Source of the DNA: JBFXAN01 sp050184225
GTDB lineage: Bacteria > Chloroflexota > Dehalococcoidia > CAUJGQ01
Direction: 5' to 3'
NCBI GenBank assembly: GCA_050184225.1
Contig: JBFXAN010000021.1
Span: 1-58,616 of the forward strand
Length of the DNA: 58,616 bases
Part shown: positions 32,418-41,751 of the stretch, piece by piece
How the letters are laid out: every line of letters begins with the position of its first letter
How positions within the stretch are numbered: the first letter of the stretch is position 1
The notes under the pieces: generated by a model
The model's database searches: none
Seen by the model: the letters and a program-made list of their open reading frames with translations, nothing else
Told to the model about the DNA's origin: nothing
Program-made: the position numbers and the translations under genes

Positions 32418-34664
32418 TCATTGCGTTCCCACTGCCGCGGCCAGCTCGGCGGCCGGGTCGCGCTGCTGGTCGTCTGCCAGTTCGATGACGACGCGATCGA
32501 TCGTGCCGGTGAAGGGAAATGGTGCATCGAAGTCGCCCACGGCTGGAGCCGGTGCCCGCCCGACCTCCAGGCCGATGAATGAGGTCTGAGCGCGGTAGGT
32601 GGCTGGGATCTCGATCTCGCCCGCGGGTGTGTCGTCGATGTAGAGCGTTCCCTTGCCTTGAAAGTCACCGGTCTTGGTCATCGCGAAGCGGAGCCGCACA
32701 GGGCCGGCGGGCACCGGAATGTCCGACGTGACGACGTGATGGCGGCCGACGAAGTTGTAGTCGTGGACGAGATGCCCATCCTTGATGTAGAGCGCGTAGC
32801 CGCCGCAGCTATCGCCCTGGGCGATGATCGCGCCCTCGGCGCCGCCCTCCGGGATCTCGACCTCCGCCGTGATCGTGTAGGAGCGGTTCTTGATGTCCGG
32901 CGCGGCGTCGTGCGGGACGCGGCCGATCCCCGGCAGAAAGACCCAGTGCCGTCGGGCGGCGAGGCTGTGCGGATTGCGGATCGCCCAGCGGTTCTGCGCG
33001 TCGTTGAGCGGCAGCACCTGGTAGCGTTCCGCCTCCTCCCACCATCGGCCGATCAACTCCCGCAGCTTCTCCGGATGCTCGCCGGCGAGGTCGCGACACT
33101 CGTTGACATCGTCGTCCAGGTGATACAGCTCCCAGGCGTCGTCATCGAACGATGTGCCCGGCCGGTGCCAGGTGACGGCCTTCCAGCCCTGATGCCAGAT
33201 GCCGCGGTGGCCGAGCATCTCAAAGTACTGCGTCTCCTTCACCGTCGGCGCATCCGGCGCATCGAAGGAGGATCGCATGCTTACCCCCTCGATCGGCTGC
33301 TGGGCGACACCGTTCAGCGTCGCCGGCGGCTCGACGCCGAGGATGTCGAGCACGGTCGGCGTCACGTCGCAGACGTGGTGGAACTGACGCCGGATGCCGC
33401 CCCGCTCGCCGATGCCCGCCGGCCAGTGCAGGATCAGCGGGTCGCGCACACCGCCGCCGTGGGTGTTCTGCTTGTAGCGCTTCAAGGGCGTATTGCCTGC
33501 CATCGCCCAGCCGATCGGGTAGTTGTTGTTGTGCTGCGCCTCGCCGATCTCGTCGATGAAGGGCAGGTTCACGTCCAGCGTGTCGCGCACCCGGTTGAAG
33601 TAGCGGAGCGCGTTCATCGTCCCGAAGGGCGATCCCTCCTGGCTGGCGCCGTTGTCCGAGAGGAGCACGATCAGCGTGTTCTCGAATTGGCCGATCTCCT
33701 CGAGGAAGCCGAGGAAGCGGCCGATGTGCTCGTCCGTGTGATTCATCATGCCGGCGTAAGCCGCCTGGTAGCGGACGTAGAGCCGGCGCTCGTCGTCGGA
33801 GAGGTCGCCCCAGGCGCGGACGTGCTCGTTGCGCGGCGGCAGCTCCGTCTCCGGCGGGACGACGCCCAGTTCCTTCTGGCGGGCGAGCCGGTCTTCGCGC
33901 GTCCGATCCCACCCCTTCTCGAAGACGGGGACGTACTTGTCGATGTATTCGCGGGGGACGTGATGCGGCGCATGGCAGGCGCCGAAGCAGAGGTAGAGGA
34001 AGAACGGCTTCTCCGGCGCCATCGATTGCTGGCCGCGGATGAACTGGATCGAGCGGTCGACGATGTCCTCGGTGAGGTGGTAGCCGGGTCGGTCCGGCGG
34101 TTCGATGTGGTGATTGTCCTCGACCAGTTCCGGATGCCACTGACTGGTCTCGCCTTCGAGGAAGCCATAGAAGCGGTCGAAGCCGCGCTGCGTCGGCCAC
34201 TGCTCGTATGGTCCGGCGGCGGAGGTTTCAGCCATCGGCGTCAGATGCCACTTCCCCGTGGCGAACGTGTTGTAGCCCTGTTCGCGCAGCATCTCGGCGA
34301 TCGTGCCGGCGCTGCGCGCGACCCGTCCCCGCTGCCCGGGATAGCCCATGTCCCAGCTGGCGAGGCCGCCCATGCCGGCCGAGTGATGGTTCCTCCCCGT
34401 GAGCAGCGCCGCCCGCGTCGGCGAGCAGAGGGCGGTCGTGTGGAAGTTCGTATAGCGGAGACCGCCAGCGGCCAGCCGGTCGATGTTCGGCGTCTCGATC
34501 TCCGAACCATAGCAGCCGAAGTCGGAGAAGCCGACATCGTCAAACACCATGAACACCACGTTTGGCGCGCCGGACGGCGTCGCCCCCGGCTCCGGCCACC
34601 AGGGCGTCGACTCCGCCACGGTCCGCCCGACCACGCCGCCGTAGGTTGGTTCCGTCTGTGTCAC
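32418..34664 (-). CDS. Type I arylsulfatase
   Basis: A 748-residue sulfatase. NVVFMVFDDVGFSDFGCYGS binds calcium, and the CSPTRAALLTGRN motif (CxPxR) contains the Cys that must become formylglycine. FATGKWHLTPMAE and LIVLLSDNGASQEGSPFG complete the active site. The final 150 residues (ITAEVEIPEGGAEGAIIAQG) form a beta-sandwich accessory domain. No signal peptide is evident, so it is likely cytoplasmic. It cleaves sulfate esters. No formylglycine-generating enzyme is in the window. Confidence 0.93.
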   Translation of the reverse strand: MTQTEPTYGGVVGRTVAESTPWWPEPGATPSGAPNVVFMVFDDVGFSDFGCYGSEIETPNIDRLAAGGLRYTNFHTTALCSPTRAALLTGRNHHSAGMGGLASWDMGYPGQRGRVARSAGTIAEMLREQGYNTFATGKWHLTPMAETSAAGPYEQWPTQRGFDRFYGFLEGETSQWHPELVEDNHHIEPPDRPGYHLTEDIVDRSIQFIRGQQSMAPEKPFFLYLCFGACHAPHHVPREYIDKYVPVFEKGWDRTREDRLARQKELGVVPPETELPPRNEHVRAWGDLSDDERRLYVRYQAAYAGMMNHTDEHIGRFLGFLEEIGQFENTLIVLLSDNGASQEGSPFGTMNALRYFNRVRDTLDVNLPFIDEIGEAQHNNNYPIGWAMAGNTPLKRYKQNTHGGGVRDPLILHWPAGIGERGGIRRQFHHVCDVTPTVLDILGVEPPATLNGVAQQPIEGVSMRSSFDAPDAPTVKETQYFEMLGHRGIWHQGWKAVTWHRPGTSFDDDAWELYHLDDDVNECRDLAGEHPEKLRELIGRWWEEAERYQVLPLNDAQNRWAIRNPHSLAARRHWVFLPGIGRVPHDAAPDIKNRSYTITAEVEIPEGGAEGAIIAQGDSCGGYALYIKDGHLVHDYNFVGRHHVVTSDIPVPAGPVRLRFAMTKTGDFQGKGTLYIDDTPAGEIEIPATYRAQTSFIGLEVGRAPAPAVGDFDAPFPFTGTIDRVVIELADDQQRDPAAELAAAVGTQ

Positions 34665-34800
34665 GGTCGTCCCTCCACCGATCGTCAGGTGAGCCGATTA
34701 TGGCACGGAACAGGTGGAAGCGTACCCTGTGTCATCGATTAGAGCAGCCACCGATATGTTCCTTATCAGAGGTACACTGAAGGAGAGAAGGGACACCACA

Positions 34801-35064
34801 ATGGCGGCTCTCCAAACCAACGTGTACTCCCATATCGTGCGCGATGCTTCGATTCTCGATGGCGAACCGGTGGTGAAAGGTACGCGCGTCCCGGTTCGCT
34901 CGATTGCTATTTTGTGCCGGCTGTACCACACGATGGATACCATCCGCGCCGCATATCCGATGCTGTCCGAAGATGCCATCAACGAGGCGCTCATGTTCTA
35001 CGGCACGCATTGGCAGGAGATTGAGCAATACATCGCGGAGAATGAGGACGACGACCACGAGTGA
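34801..35064 (+). CDS. DUF433 family antitoxin
   Basis: An 87-residue protein: IVRDASILDGEPVVKGTRVP is the DUF433 hallmark, followed by SIAILCRLYHTMDTIRAAYP and MLSEDAINEALMFYGTHWQE, a helix-turn-helix-like region. GAAGGAGAG lies before the ATG at 34801. It overlaps the DUF5615 gene by four bases. Predicted DNA-binding antitoxin of a VapBC-like pair. Confidence 0.88.
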   Translation: MAALQTNVYSHIVRDASILDGEPVVKGTRVPVRSIAILCRLYHTMDTIRAAYPMLSEDAINEALMFYGTHWQEIEQYIAENEDDDHE

Positions 35065-35498
35065 GCGTGGCGCCGGCCGTCTATCTCGACGAGTGCGTCG
35101 ATCAGCGTCTTGCTCCCGCGCTTCGCGATCGCGGCTATTCAGTCATCACAGCGTCCGATGCGGGCACGCTCGGCATGACAGACGAGCAGCAGCTTCGCTA
35201 CGCAAACGCCAATGACTTCCTCATTCTGTCGTACAACCGCCGACACTTTCGTCGACTTCACATACACTACGCTGGGTCCGGTGAGGGTCATCCCGGTATC
35301 CTTCTGATACCCGCGACAACGTTACTGCCTCGCCTCATCGTCCGATCTGCCATGCTGCTTGATTGGATTGCCGAGCAGGGTGGACATCGATCGCGCCTCT
35401 TCGAGTGGGGCGACTTCCAATACCTCCTGACGCAAGGCTTCCGCATCCGTGGCTACTCAGACCATGATCTTCGGCTCGCACTCGGCCAAGCCACCTGA
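35061..35498 (+). CDS. DUF5615 family PIN-like toxin
   Basis: A 145-residue PIN-like protein: VYLDECVDQRLAPALRDRGY with DAGTLGMTDEQQLRYANAND and FLILSYNRRHFRRLH keeps the acidic pattern of DUF5615 toxins. The frame is intact, unlike five other PIN genes in the window. Starts at GTG in an overlap with the antitoxin stop. RNase activity is predicted from family only. Confidence 0.85.
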   Translation: MSVAPAVYLDECVDQRLAPALRDRGYSVITASDAGTLGMTDEQQLRYANANDFLILSYNRRHFRRLHIHYAGSGEGHPGILLIPATTLLPRLIVRSAMLLDWIAEQGGHRSRLFEWGDFQYLLTQGFRIRGYSDHDLRLALGQAT

Positions 35499-35513
35499 AC
35501 AACTGGGCCAGGG

Positions 35514-36674
35514 TTAGCGCAGGGTGCGGAAGAAGGTGCGCACGTCCTCGACGAAGAGCTCCGGTTCCTCCATCGCGGCGAAGTGGCCGCCGCGAGGCGG
35601 TGTGCCCCAGTGCTGGAGGTTGAGCGAGCGTTCGGCCCAGGGGCGGATCGCCTGGAAGGGCTCGCCGGGGAAGGCGGCGAAGCCGGCGGGAACCTCGATC
35701 CGCTCGCCTGGCGCCATCCGCATCGAGGTGTCGTGGAAGGACTCGTAGTAGAGCCGGACCGACGAGCCGATGCTGCCGGTGATCCAGTAGATCATGATAT
35801 TGGTGAGTAGTTGGTCCTTGGTGAAACTGGATTCGAGGTCGCCCTTGCAGTCACTCCAGGCGCGGAACTTCTCGACGATCCAGGCGGCCAGCCCCACCGG
35901 CGAGTCGGTGAGGCCGTAGGCGAGCGTCTGGGGCCGGGTACCCTGGATCCGCTGATAGCCGGTCTCCTCGTCGCGCCACGTTTCCGCCGACTTGAGGAAC
36001 GCCTGTTCCTCCTCGGTGAGCGGCGGCGTGCCGGGGCCGGTGTTGGGCCGGGCGCCAAGCATGTTCAGGTGGATGCCGATCAGCGTGTCCGGGTGGTTGC
36101 GCGCCATCGCTGCCGTGATGACGGAGCCCCAGTCACCGCCTTGCGCGGCGAAGCGTGGGTATCCGAGCACATCGGTCATCAGTTTGACGAAGAGGTCGCC
36201 GATTCGGCGCGGCGTCATGCCCGGCTCGCTCGCCGGCTGGGAGAAGCCGTAGCCGGGCAGGCTGGGGACGATCACATCGAAGGCGTCCGCCGGGTCGCCG
36301 CCGTAGGCCGCCGGGTCCGCCAGCGGGCCGATCACCTCCACCATCTCGACGAACGAGCCGGGCCATCCGTGCGAGATGATCAGCGGTATCGGGTTGGGAC
36401 CGTTCCCGCGCACGTGGACGAAGTGGACCTGCAGGCCGTCAACCGTGGCGAGGAACTGCGGCAGGCGGTTGAGCGCGGCCTCGTGCGTCCGCCAGTCGTA
36501 TTCATCCAGCCAGTACTGCACCAACTCGCGCAAGTAAGCGAGGTTTGTTCCGTAGGTCCAGCCGGTGCCAGGGACTTCACCGGGCCAGCGCGTCTGCCGC
36601 AGCCGTGCCCGCAGATCATCCAGCACGCTCTCCGGCACCTGAATCGTGAACGGCCGCACCGCCTGCGTCACCAT
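35514..36674 (-). CDS. Epoxide hydrolase (EHN-domain type)
   Basis: A 386-residue alpha/beta hydrolase. Residues 6-110 are the epoxide-hydrolase N-terminal domain (FTIQVPESVLDDLRARLRQT, WRTHEAALNRLPQFLATVDG). The oxyanion motif is HGWPGS, the nucleophile Asp lies in AAQGGDWGSVITAAMA, and the His in PRGGHFAAMEEPELF. It opens epoxides to diols in the cytoplasm. Convergent with the DUF5615 gene, leaving only 15 bases. Confidence 0.94.
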   Translation of the reverse strand: MVTQAVRPFTIQVPESVLDDLRARLRQTRWPGEVPGTGWTYGTNLAYLRELVQYWLDEYDWRTHEAALNRLPQFLATVDGLQVHFVHVRGNGPNPIPLIISHGWPGSFVEMVEVIGPLADPAAYGGDPADAFDVIVPSLPGYGFSQPASEPGMTPRRIGDLFVKLMTDVLGYPRFAAQGGDWGSVITAAMARNHPDTLIGIHLNMLGARPNTGPGTPPLTEEEQAFLKSAETWRDEETGYQRIQGTRPQTLAYGLTDSPVGLAAWIVEKFRAWSDCKGDLESSFTKDQLLTNIMIYWITGSIGSSVRLYYESFHDTSMRMAPGERIEVPAGFAAFPGEPFQAIRPWAERSLNLQHWGTPPRGGHFAAMEEPELFVEDVRTFFRTLR

Positions 36675-36833
36675 CGTTCGCCTCCGGCGTCAGTGTCGGC
36701 GTGAGCGTATCATCCCGGGCCGCCAAGCGACGATCTGCGGGGAAAGCCGTACGGATAGATGGAGGGTATCCACCATAGGCACGGCGATTGCCGCGCTTTA
36801 CCATGGGATTACAACATCACGGGAGGTGATGAA

Positions 36834-37238
36834 ATGACAGATAAACGGCTCGCGCGGCGCCCAGATGATGGCATGATCGCCGGCGTGGCGGCGGGGGTTG
36901 CCGATCGGTACGACATCGATGTGACGCTGGTTCGGCTCGCGTTCGTGGCGCTGGCGATCGTGTCCGCCGGAACGGCGATCGTTCTCTATTTGGTGGCGGC
37001 TGTAGTCATGCCGCGTGCGGATGAGGCTCCGGGGATGGACAGTGTCCGGCATGGTGTCGATGACCTCGTGTCACGAGGCAAAGACTTCTATGGCGAAACC
37101 CGTAAGGTCGTCGACCGCGCGACCGCGCGGACCGACACTACCACGGTCGACACGCCGGTCGACCACACGACTGAGACTCCAACCGAGGAGTCGGTACCCG
37201 CATCATCGACGCCGCGGAGTAGCGGAACGGCCGTATAA
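36834..37238 (+). CDS. PspC-domain membrane protein
   Basis: A 134-residue protein: KRLARRPDDGMIAGVAAGVA, DRYDIDVTLVRLAFVALAIV and SAGTAIVLYLVAAVVMP are the PspC domain with one or two membrane segments. The C-terminal 55 residues are Thr/Pro/Ser-rich and likely disordered. PspC proteins take part in envelope stress responses. GGAGGTGAT precedes the ATG. Its stop codon lies at the edge of the hairpin at 37238-37305. Confidence 0.88.
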   Translation: MTDKRLARRPDDGMIAGVAAGVADRYDIDVTLVRLAFVALAIVSAGTAIVLYLVAAVVMPRADEAPGMDSVRHGVDDLVSRGKDFYGETRKVVDRATARTDTTTVDTPVDHTTETPTEESVPASSTPRSSGTAV

Positions 37239-37305
37239 ACCGCAAAGACGCCAGGATTGCAAAGAAGTTCATGTATCTCTTTGTGATCCTGGCGTCTTTG
37301 CGGTT
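37238..37305. terminator. Long bidirectional hairpin between PspC and small membrane protein genes
   Basis: Perfect 20-base arms (37238-37257 and 37286-37305), extended inside by CAAAGA/TCTTTG. It begins in the pspC stop codon and lies between convergent genes. Its wording resembles the elements at 12172 and 29822. Confidence 0.8.
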
Positions 37306-37326
37306 CAAGATCCGTTGTGCCCGACG

Positions 37327-37548
37327 CTACCGATGACGCCGGCTTCCCACCGACGAGCCGCCCAGCTTGGACTGACGTGCCAGACGCCAGCCGTACCAGG
37401 CGCCGGCCGCGGCCCCGGCTACCATCAGGACCGCGATCAAGCCGGCCGAGAGATCCAATACCAGGCAGATCAAGAAGACGACAGCAGCGAGCAGCAGCCC
37501 ACCGCCCACTGCCATCGCCGCACCAAACACCGTCCGTGACTCGTTCAT
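37327..37548 (-). CDS. Small two-helix membrane protein
   Basis: A 73-residue protein with two hydrophobic segments (FGAAMAVGGGLLLAAVVFLI; LIAVLMVAGAAAGAWYGWRL) and a basic tail (RQSKLGGSSVGSRRHR). No family recognised. It is convergent with the PspC gene. Membrane-peptide features and an RBS-like GGAGGGCGG before the ATG support it as real. Confidence 0.6.
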   Translation of the reverse strand: MNESRTVFGAAMAVGGGLLLAAVVFLICLVLDLSAGLIAVLMVAGAAAGAWYGWRLARQSKLGGSSVGSRRHR

Positions 37549-38074
37549 CCGCCCTCCAGTTGTTTCCAGAATCTGCGAAACATTGATGGCGTTCTGGGTG
37601 ACGCGGACCCATCACCGATCGTCACCATTGTGATGCGTCCGTCCGGTTTCATCGCACTCATTATCCGGGTGGATGGTGCAGCGGCAAAGGCCGTGTCGCT
37701 GTCATAGCAAAGGCCCGGACGGCGGGTACGTCCGGGCCTTTGCAGAGGGGAGAGGGTGAGGAAACGTTGATAGTGTCAGTATCTCCCCGGCACAGATCGG
37801 CGACACCGATCGTTGGGCCAAGCCCGGCGAGGCCGATCGCACGTGCCTGAACCCCGGACGCACGGACGGGTGATCACCGTTCCGATGGCGTGTCCGCTCG
37901 ATAGGTCGCTGTCGTCCGCGCTGGAAAGGCCGTCTGCACGTCTTGATTCGTCACCTTCGCGGCACGAAGCGGGGAGGATTGATCTGGACGTGGTGCCCTG
38001 GCGCCTTGGTGGTGATTCGCCCTCAAGAGTCGGCAGTAATTCCTCACGGTTGAACTTGGCGCTACCATGCGGAC
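37549..38074. other. Intergenic region with an isolated strong hairpin
   Basis: No protein gene recognised in over 500 bases. It holds the hairpin at 37707-37743 and a 15-base word (37773-37787) that is the reverse complement of 19178-19192. It may encode a small RNA, but there is no direct proof. Confidence 0.4.
37707..37743. terminator. Orphan terminator-like hairpin
   Basis: Perfect 14-base arms (37707-37720 and 37730-37743), loop of nine bases, rich in GC with a GCCTTTGC end. It lies 160 bases beyond the start side of the small membrane protein and 330 bases before the deacetylase gene, not next to any gene end, so it could terminate an unannotated small transcript. Confidence 0.6.
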
Positions 38075-39046
38075 ATGCGTGCTCCTCCGATTCCGTTCGC
38101 CGTAATCCTGCTTGGCACGATGCTCATGCTCGCCTGCGCGCCGACGGACGCCGCCGAGATCATGATTGAGCCGATCGGCGGCGCGGCGGCGTCCCAGTCC
38201 GATCCCGCGCCGGCACACGCATCGGACGCGCCGGGGGAGCGTCAGCACGTCGTCGTCCCGGGCGAAACGATGCACGCGATTGCGGCGCAGTACGGCACAA
38301 CCGTTGCCGCATTGGTGTACGTCAACGGTCTGCGCGGCTCTGCCTTGGAGCCTGGCCGCACGTTGACGATCCCGGAAGGTGATCCCCGCCCGCCGCTGCC
38401 GGCGGCTGCATCCTTTGCCGATGCGGCCGTGATCGACCGGGGGAGCTTGGCCCGCCCGTCGGTGGCGCTGACCTTCGACGCGGGTGCGGATCGGGGCTAC
38501 GCGGAGCTGATCCTCGACATCCTCCGCGATGCGGGCGTGCGCGCCAGCTTCGGCATGACTGGCTCCTGGGCGACACAGAACCCGGACCTCGTCCAACGGA
38601 TCACGGCCGAGGGACATCGGTTCATCAACCATACCTGGGACCACGGCTCATTTACCGGCCTCTCGACGAACACCCGTCCACTCACCCGCGAGCAACGGTG
38701 GTCGCAGCTCGACCGCACGGAGGCATTGCTGGTCGATCTCACCGGTCAGTCGTCCCGGCCGTTCTTCCGCTCGCCGTATGGCGATCTGGATCCCTCGGTT
38801 CAGCAGGATATCGCCGCCCGCGGCTACGCGTATAACGTCCTCTGGACGGTCGATTCCGGGGGATGGCGGGGGATTCCCGCGCGGAGCATCGTCGATATCT
38901 GCCTGCGCAACGCCCGCCCCGGCGCAATCTACGTGATGCACGTCGGCGCCTCGTCCCAGGACGGACCAGCGCTCCCATCGATCATCGACGGCCTGCGCGC
39001 CGCCGGTTACGACTTCGAGACGATCGAGGAGATCCTCGGCGAATAG
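38075..39046 (+). CDS. LysM polysaccharide deacetylase lipoprotein
   Basis: A 323-residue exported protein. The N-terminus (FAVILLGTMLMLACAPTDA) has a lipobox with Cys21. Residues about 56-102 (QHVVVPGETMHAIAAQYGTT, TLTIPEG) are a LysM domain that binds peptidoglycan. The NodB deacetylase domain shows ALTFDAGADRG (motif 1), FINHTWDHGSFTGLS (HxxxH, motif 2), FFRSPYGDLDP (motif 3) and YVMHVGA (motif 5). It would remove acetyl groups from cell-wall glycans. Confidence 0.93.
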   Translation: MRAPPIPFAVILLGTMLMLACAPTDAAEIMIEPIGGAAASQSDPAPAHASDAPGERQHVVVPGETMHAIAAQYGTTVAALVYVNGLRGSALEPGRTLTIPEGDPRPPLPAAASFADAAVIDRGSLARPSVALTFDAGADRGYAELILDILRDAGVRASFGMTGSWATQNPDLVQRITAEGHRFINHTWDHGSFTGLSTNTRPLTREQRWSQLDRTEALLVDLTGQSSRPFFRSPYGDLDPSVQQDIAARGYAYNVLWTVDSGGWRGIPARSIVDICLRNARPGAIYVMHVGASSQDGPALPSIIDGLRAAGYDFETIEEILGE

Positions 39047-39055
39047 GGTAGTGAA

Positions 39056-40723
39056 TCAGCCGGTACGCCGTCGGTAGATTTCGAAGCTGCCGATCGTGGT
39101 TTCGAATTCGTAATTGCTCTCCAGCCATTGCTGCAGCGGCGGCAGCCACGGGATGTAATTGGCCGGATCGATCTCATGGCCGGTAATCCACGGTCCACCC
39201 TGGTCGTGTTGTGCGACGAAATACATCGGCGGGTCCGCCTGCATATCGGCGATGAATTCATCCCGCCATTCAGGCGGCGCCCAATCGCTCATCATCGGAA
39301 ACGCGTAGACAAACCGGTTCGCATGCTCTCTCCCTGAGAGGAGATAGAGCAGCGGATCATAACCCCAGACATAGATCTGGTCGTCCGCTCCGGTGTGCTG
39401 CTGCAGGTACTGTGCGGCTTGCTGAGACACGGTGTAGCCACCGAACTTGGCGTAGAACTGGTCGCGCTCGTCTGGATGCACATGGTATCGGACATAGTCC
39501 TTCCATTGCCGGATGCCACTATCAAGCACTTCCGGCGTGCTGAGTAGCAAAGCGCCCGCGAGCACACCAATCACGGTGTACGCGATGAGCCGTGGTTGTG
39601 CTGCGCGCATTCGTGCGATTGCCTGGTCCCACGCCCAGCCACCCAGCAACGCCAGGAACGGGAGCACGTATCCATAGTGATACCAGAAGAACTTCGCTTG
39701 AACGGCGATGCCGAGATAGGCGAGCACGACGAAAAGGAGCATCTGCTGACATCGTCGCTCGTGCACGACGAATGCCCCGTACACGCCGCCGATCACCGCC
39801 GGAACGGTGAGGACCAGCCGGCCGAGTCCCCAGAAGAGAAACGAGAAGCGCACGGCATCCAGGTAAGCACGCAACGTCGGACCTTCCGGTCCCTGCCAGG
39901 GTCCGCCGAGTCGCGTGTAGCCGGTCGCGAAGCGCGTCGCCGCAATGAACTCGCCGAGTGCACCGCCGATGACGAGATACATCGCCAGCATCACCTGAAA
40001 CCCGGCGAATCCGATTCCCAACCAGAACATATCGCGGAACCAGATGGAGAAACGGTTCCGCCATGGAATATCCATCAGCACCGGGAGCGGAAAGAAGGGG
40101 ATCAACAGCGCCATGATCGCGCGAAGCTGAAAGGCGAATCCGAGCGCTATGCCCGCGAGGACCAGCAGCCACCACCGTCCGCGCGCTTCAGTGTGAAGAA
40201 GCAGGGCGAGCACAAGTGGCAGACCGATGAAGCTGTCCGGTTGGGCCAGTTGCCACCAACCGCTGATCGTGAAGTAGACGACGCCGTAGACCAGGCCGCT
40301 GATCACACCGGCACGTAACGACCACCAGCGCCGGCCCAACTCGATCAGCAACACGACGGTGACCGACATCCACAAGAGATCGAAGGCACGAACATTGCCG
40401 ATCAACCCGAATGGGCCGTGAATCGCTACTGCATAGATCAGGTAAATGGAGGGTGGCTTTTGATCCCATGCATCGACGTAGGGGAAGCCGCCGTCGGAGA
40501 TGGTCTTCCCGATCGTCGAGAAGATCGCGGTATCCGACCAGAATGGCAGGATCATGGTCGGCAGGCCGATGGCCAGAACCGCCAGGACCGTGGCCGCGTA
40601 GGGAAAGATTCGGGCAATAGTGCGGACCGCCAGGCTCGGACCATTGGCGGCTGGTACGGAGTGCCGGCGTATGCTGGTGGCCGAAGCATTCGACGGGGTC
40701 GAAGTTGACATCGCTAACGCCAA
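39056..40723 (-). CDS. GT39/ArnT-like multi-spanning glycosyltransferase
   Basis: A 555-residue protein with about ten membrane segments (YAATVLAVLAIGLPTMILPF; WWLLVLAGIALGFAFQLRAI; GFQVMLAMYLVIGGALGEF). The first outer loop (WSDTAIFSTIGKTISDGGFP, YVDAWDQKPPSIYLIYA) carries acidic residues typical of GT-C enzymes, and the C-terminal 150 residues form a soluble outer domain (YVWGYDPLLYLLSGREHANR). It probably transfers a sugar from a polyprenyl carrier to protein or lipid. The start may instead be the ATG at 40711. Confidence 0.82.
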   Translation of the reverse strand: MALAMSTSTPSNASATSIRRHSVPAANGPSLAVRTIARIFPYAATVLAVLAIGLPTMILPFWSDTAIFSTIGKTISDGGFPYVDAWDQKPPSIYLIYAVAIHGPFGLIGNVRAFDLLWMSVTVVLLIELGRRWWSLRAGVISGLVYGVVYFTISGWWQLAQPDSFIGLPLVLALLLHTEARGRWWLLVLAGIALGFAFQLRAIMALLIPFFPLPVLMDIPWRNRFSIWFRDMFWLGIGFAGFQVMLAMYLVIGGALGEFIAATRFATGYTRLGGPWQGPEGPTLRAYLDAVRFSFLFWGLGRLVLTVPAVIGGVYGAFVVHERRCQQMLLFVVLAYLGIAVQAKFFWYHYGYVLPFLALLGGWAWDQAIARMRAAQPRLIAYTVIGVLAGALLLSTPEVLDSGIRQWKDYVRYHVHPDERDQFYAKFGGYTVSQQAAQYLQQHTGADDQIYVWGYDPLLYLLSGREHANRFVYAFPMMSDWAPPEWRDEFIADMQADPPMYFVAQHDQGGPWITGHEIDPANYIPWLPPLQQWLESNYEFETTIGSFEIYRRRTG

Positions 40724-40877
40724 TCAGTCGATAGAACGACGTGAGGCTATCAGATTGCGGCGTAGCCTGCATCATTTTGTTACGATCGCAGTGGCGTTGC
40801 GGTCATCGTCGCAACGTTGCACGGCGCGTGCGGTAGTATTGACCGATAGCAACCAGATGTGAGGCCCACTCAATTCA

Positions 40878-41699
40878 ATGCTCGTCGTTGCCGATCTCGG
40901 CGGTTCCAACACCGACCTGCTTCTTGCCGATGAAACGGGCGCGGTCGTGCGCTCCACCGTATGCGCGCCGCTGGCGCTGTCCGAGCGCCGTCCACTTTTG
41001 GACGAGTTACTCACCCCGCTGGGCGCGTCTGCCCACGAGATAACCGCGATCGTCGTCACAGGCGGGCGGCATCGACGGATTGGAGAGACGCTCGCCGGAA
41101 CGCCGATCCGTCACGTCGATGAGATTGAGGCGATCGGCTTCGGCGGCCTCCTGGCGGCAGAAGTACCACGGGCGCTGGTGGTGAGCATGGGGACGGGGAC
41201 GGCGTTCGTCTCGGCGGAGCCGGATCGGATCGCGCACGCCGCCGGGGTCGCGCTCGGCGGTGGGACGCTGCGCGGGCTGGCGAATCGGTTGCTCGGGACG
41301 GCGGACCACACGACGATCGCCGCGCTGGCCGAACAGGGGAATCCGCGCGGCGCCGATCTGACCGTCGCCGATATCGTCGACGGCGACGTCGGTATCCTGC
41401 CGGGCGATATGCCTGCCGCCTACTTCGCCCGCCTGCTGGACGGCGACCCGTCACCGTCGGATATCGCTGCCGGCATTCTCGATATGATCGGTCACATCGC
41501 CGCCCACATGGCGTTGCTCACCGCCCGCCTTCACGGCCACGATACGGTCGTGCTGGTTGGGCACATGCTGGAGTTTCCGGCCGTGGTGCGCGCCGCCCGT
41601 CGCTTTCAATACGCGCTGGGCGGCACCTTCATCGTTCCGCCGGAGCCGGGGTTTGCCGTGGCGCGGGGCGCGCTGGCGATCGCGACACGGACTGTTTGA
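40878..41699 (+). CDS. Type II pantothenate kinase-like protein
   Basis: A 273-residue ASKHA-fold kinase. MLVVADLGGSNTDLLLADET is the phosphate-1 motif, ALVVSMGTGTAFVSAE the phosphate-2 loop, and VALGGGTLRGLANRLLG the GGGTxxGL signature of Fumble/CoaW-type pantothenate kinases. HDTVVLVGHMLEFPAV is the adenosine motif. It would phosphorylate pantothenate as the first step of CoA synthesis. BadF-type ATPases are an alternative. An 11-codon frame with a strong Shine-Dalgarno follows, then the RNHCP locus. Confidence 0.8.
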   Translation: MLVVADLGGSNTDLLLADETGAVVRSTVCAPLALSERRPLLDELLTPLGASAHEITAIVVTGGRHRRIGETLAGTPIRHVDEIEAIGFGGLLAAEVPRALVVSMGTGTAFVSAEPDRIAHAAGVALGGGTLRGLANRLLGTADHTTIAALAEQGNPRGADLTVADIVDGDVGILPGDMPAAYFARLLDGDPSPSDIAAGILDMIGHIAAHMALLTARLHGHDTVVLVGHMLEFPAVVRAARRFQYALGGTFIVPPEPGFAVARGALAIATRTV

Positions 41700-41715
41700 C
41701 AACGAAGGAGGTGTG

Positions 41716-41751
41716 ATGAACCGCATCATCGGTCCTGCCGTGATGGTCTGA
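41716..41751 (+). CDS. Possible 11-residue leader peptide
   Basis: ATG at 41716 is preceded by AAGGAGGTG, the best Shine-Dalgarno seen in the window, and opens a frame of only 11 codons (MNRIIGPAVMV) ending in TGA. It starts 17 bases after the pantothenate kinase stop and precedes about 280 bases rich in hairpins leading to the RNHCP gene. Translation might control that RNA. Speculative. Confidence 0.4.
   Translation: MNRIIGPAVMV

Noticed and set aside
32658..34742. 694-codon plus-strand frame opposite the arylsulfatase
   Set aside because: Arg/Val/Ala-rich antisense shadow; no domain recognised, whereas the minus strand encodes a complete sulfatase.
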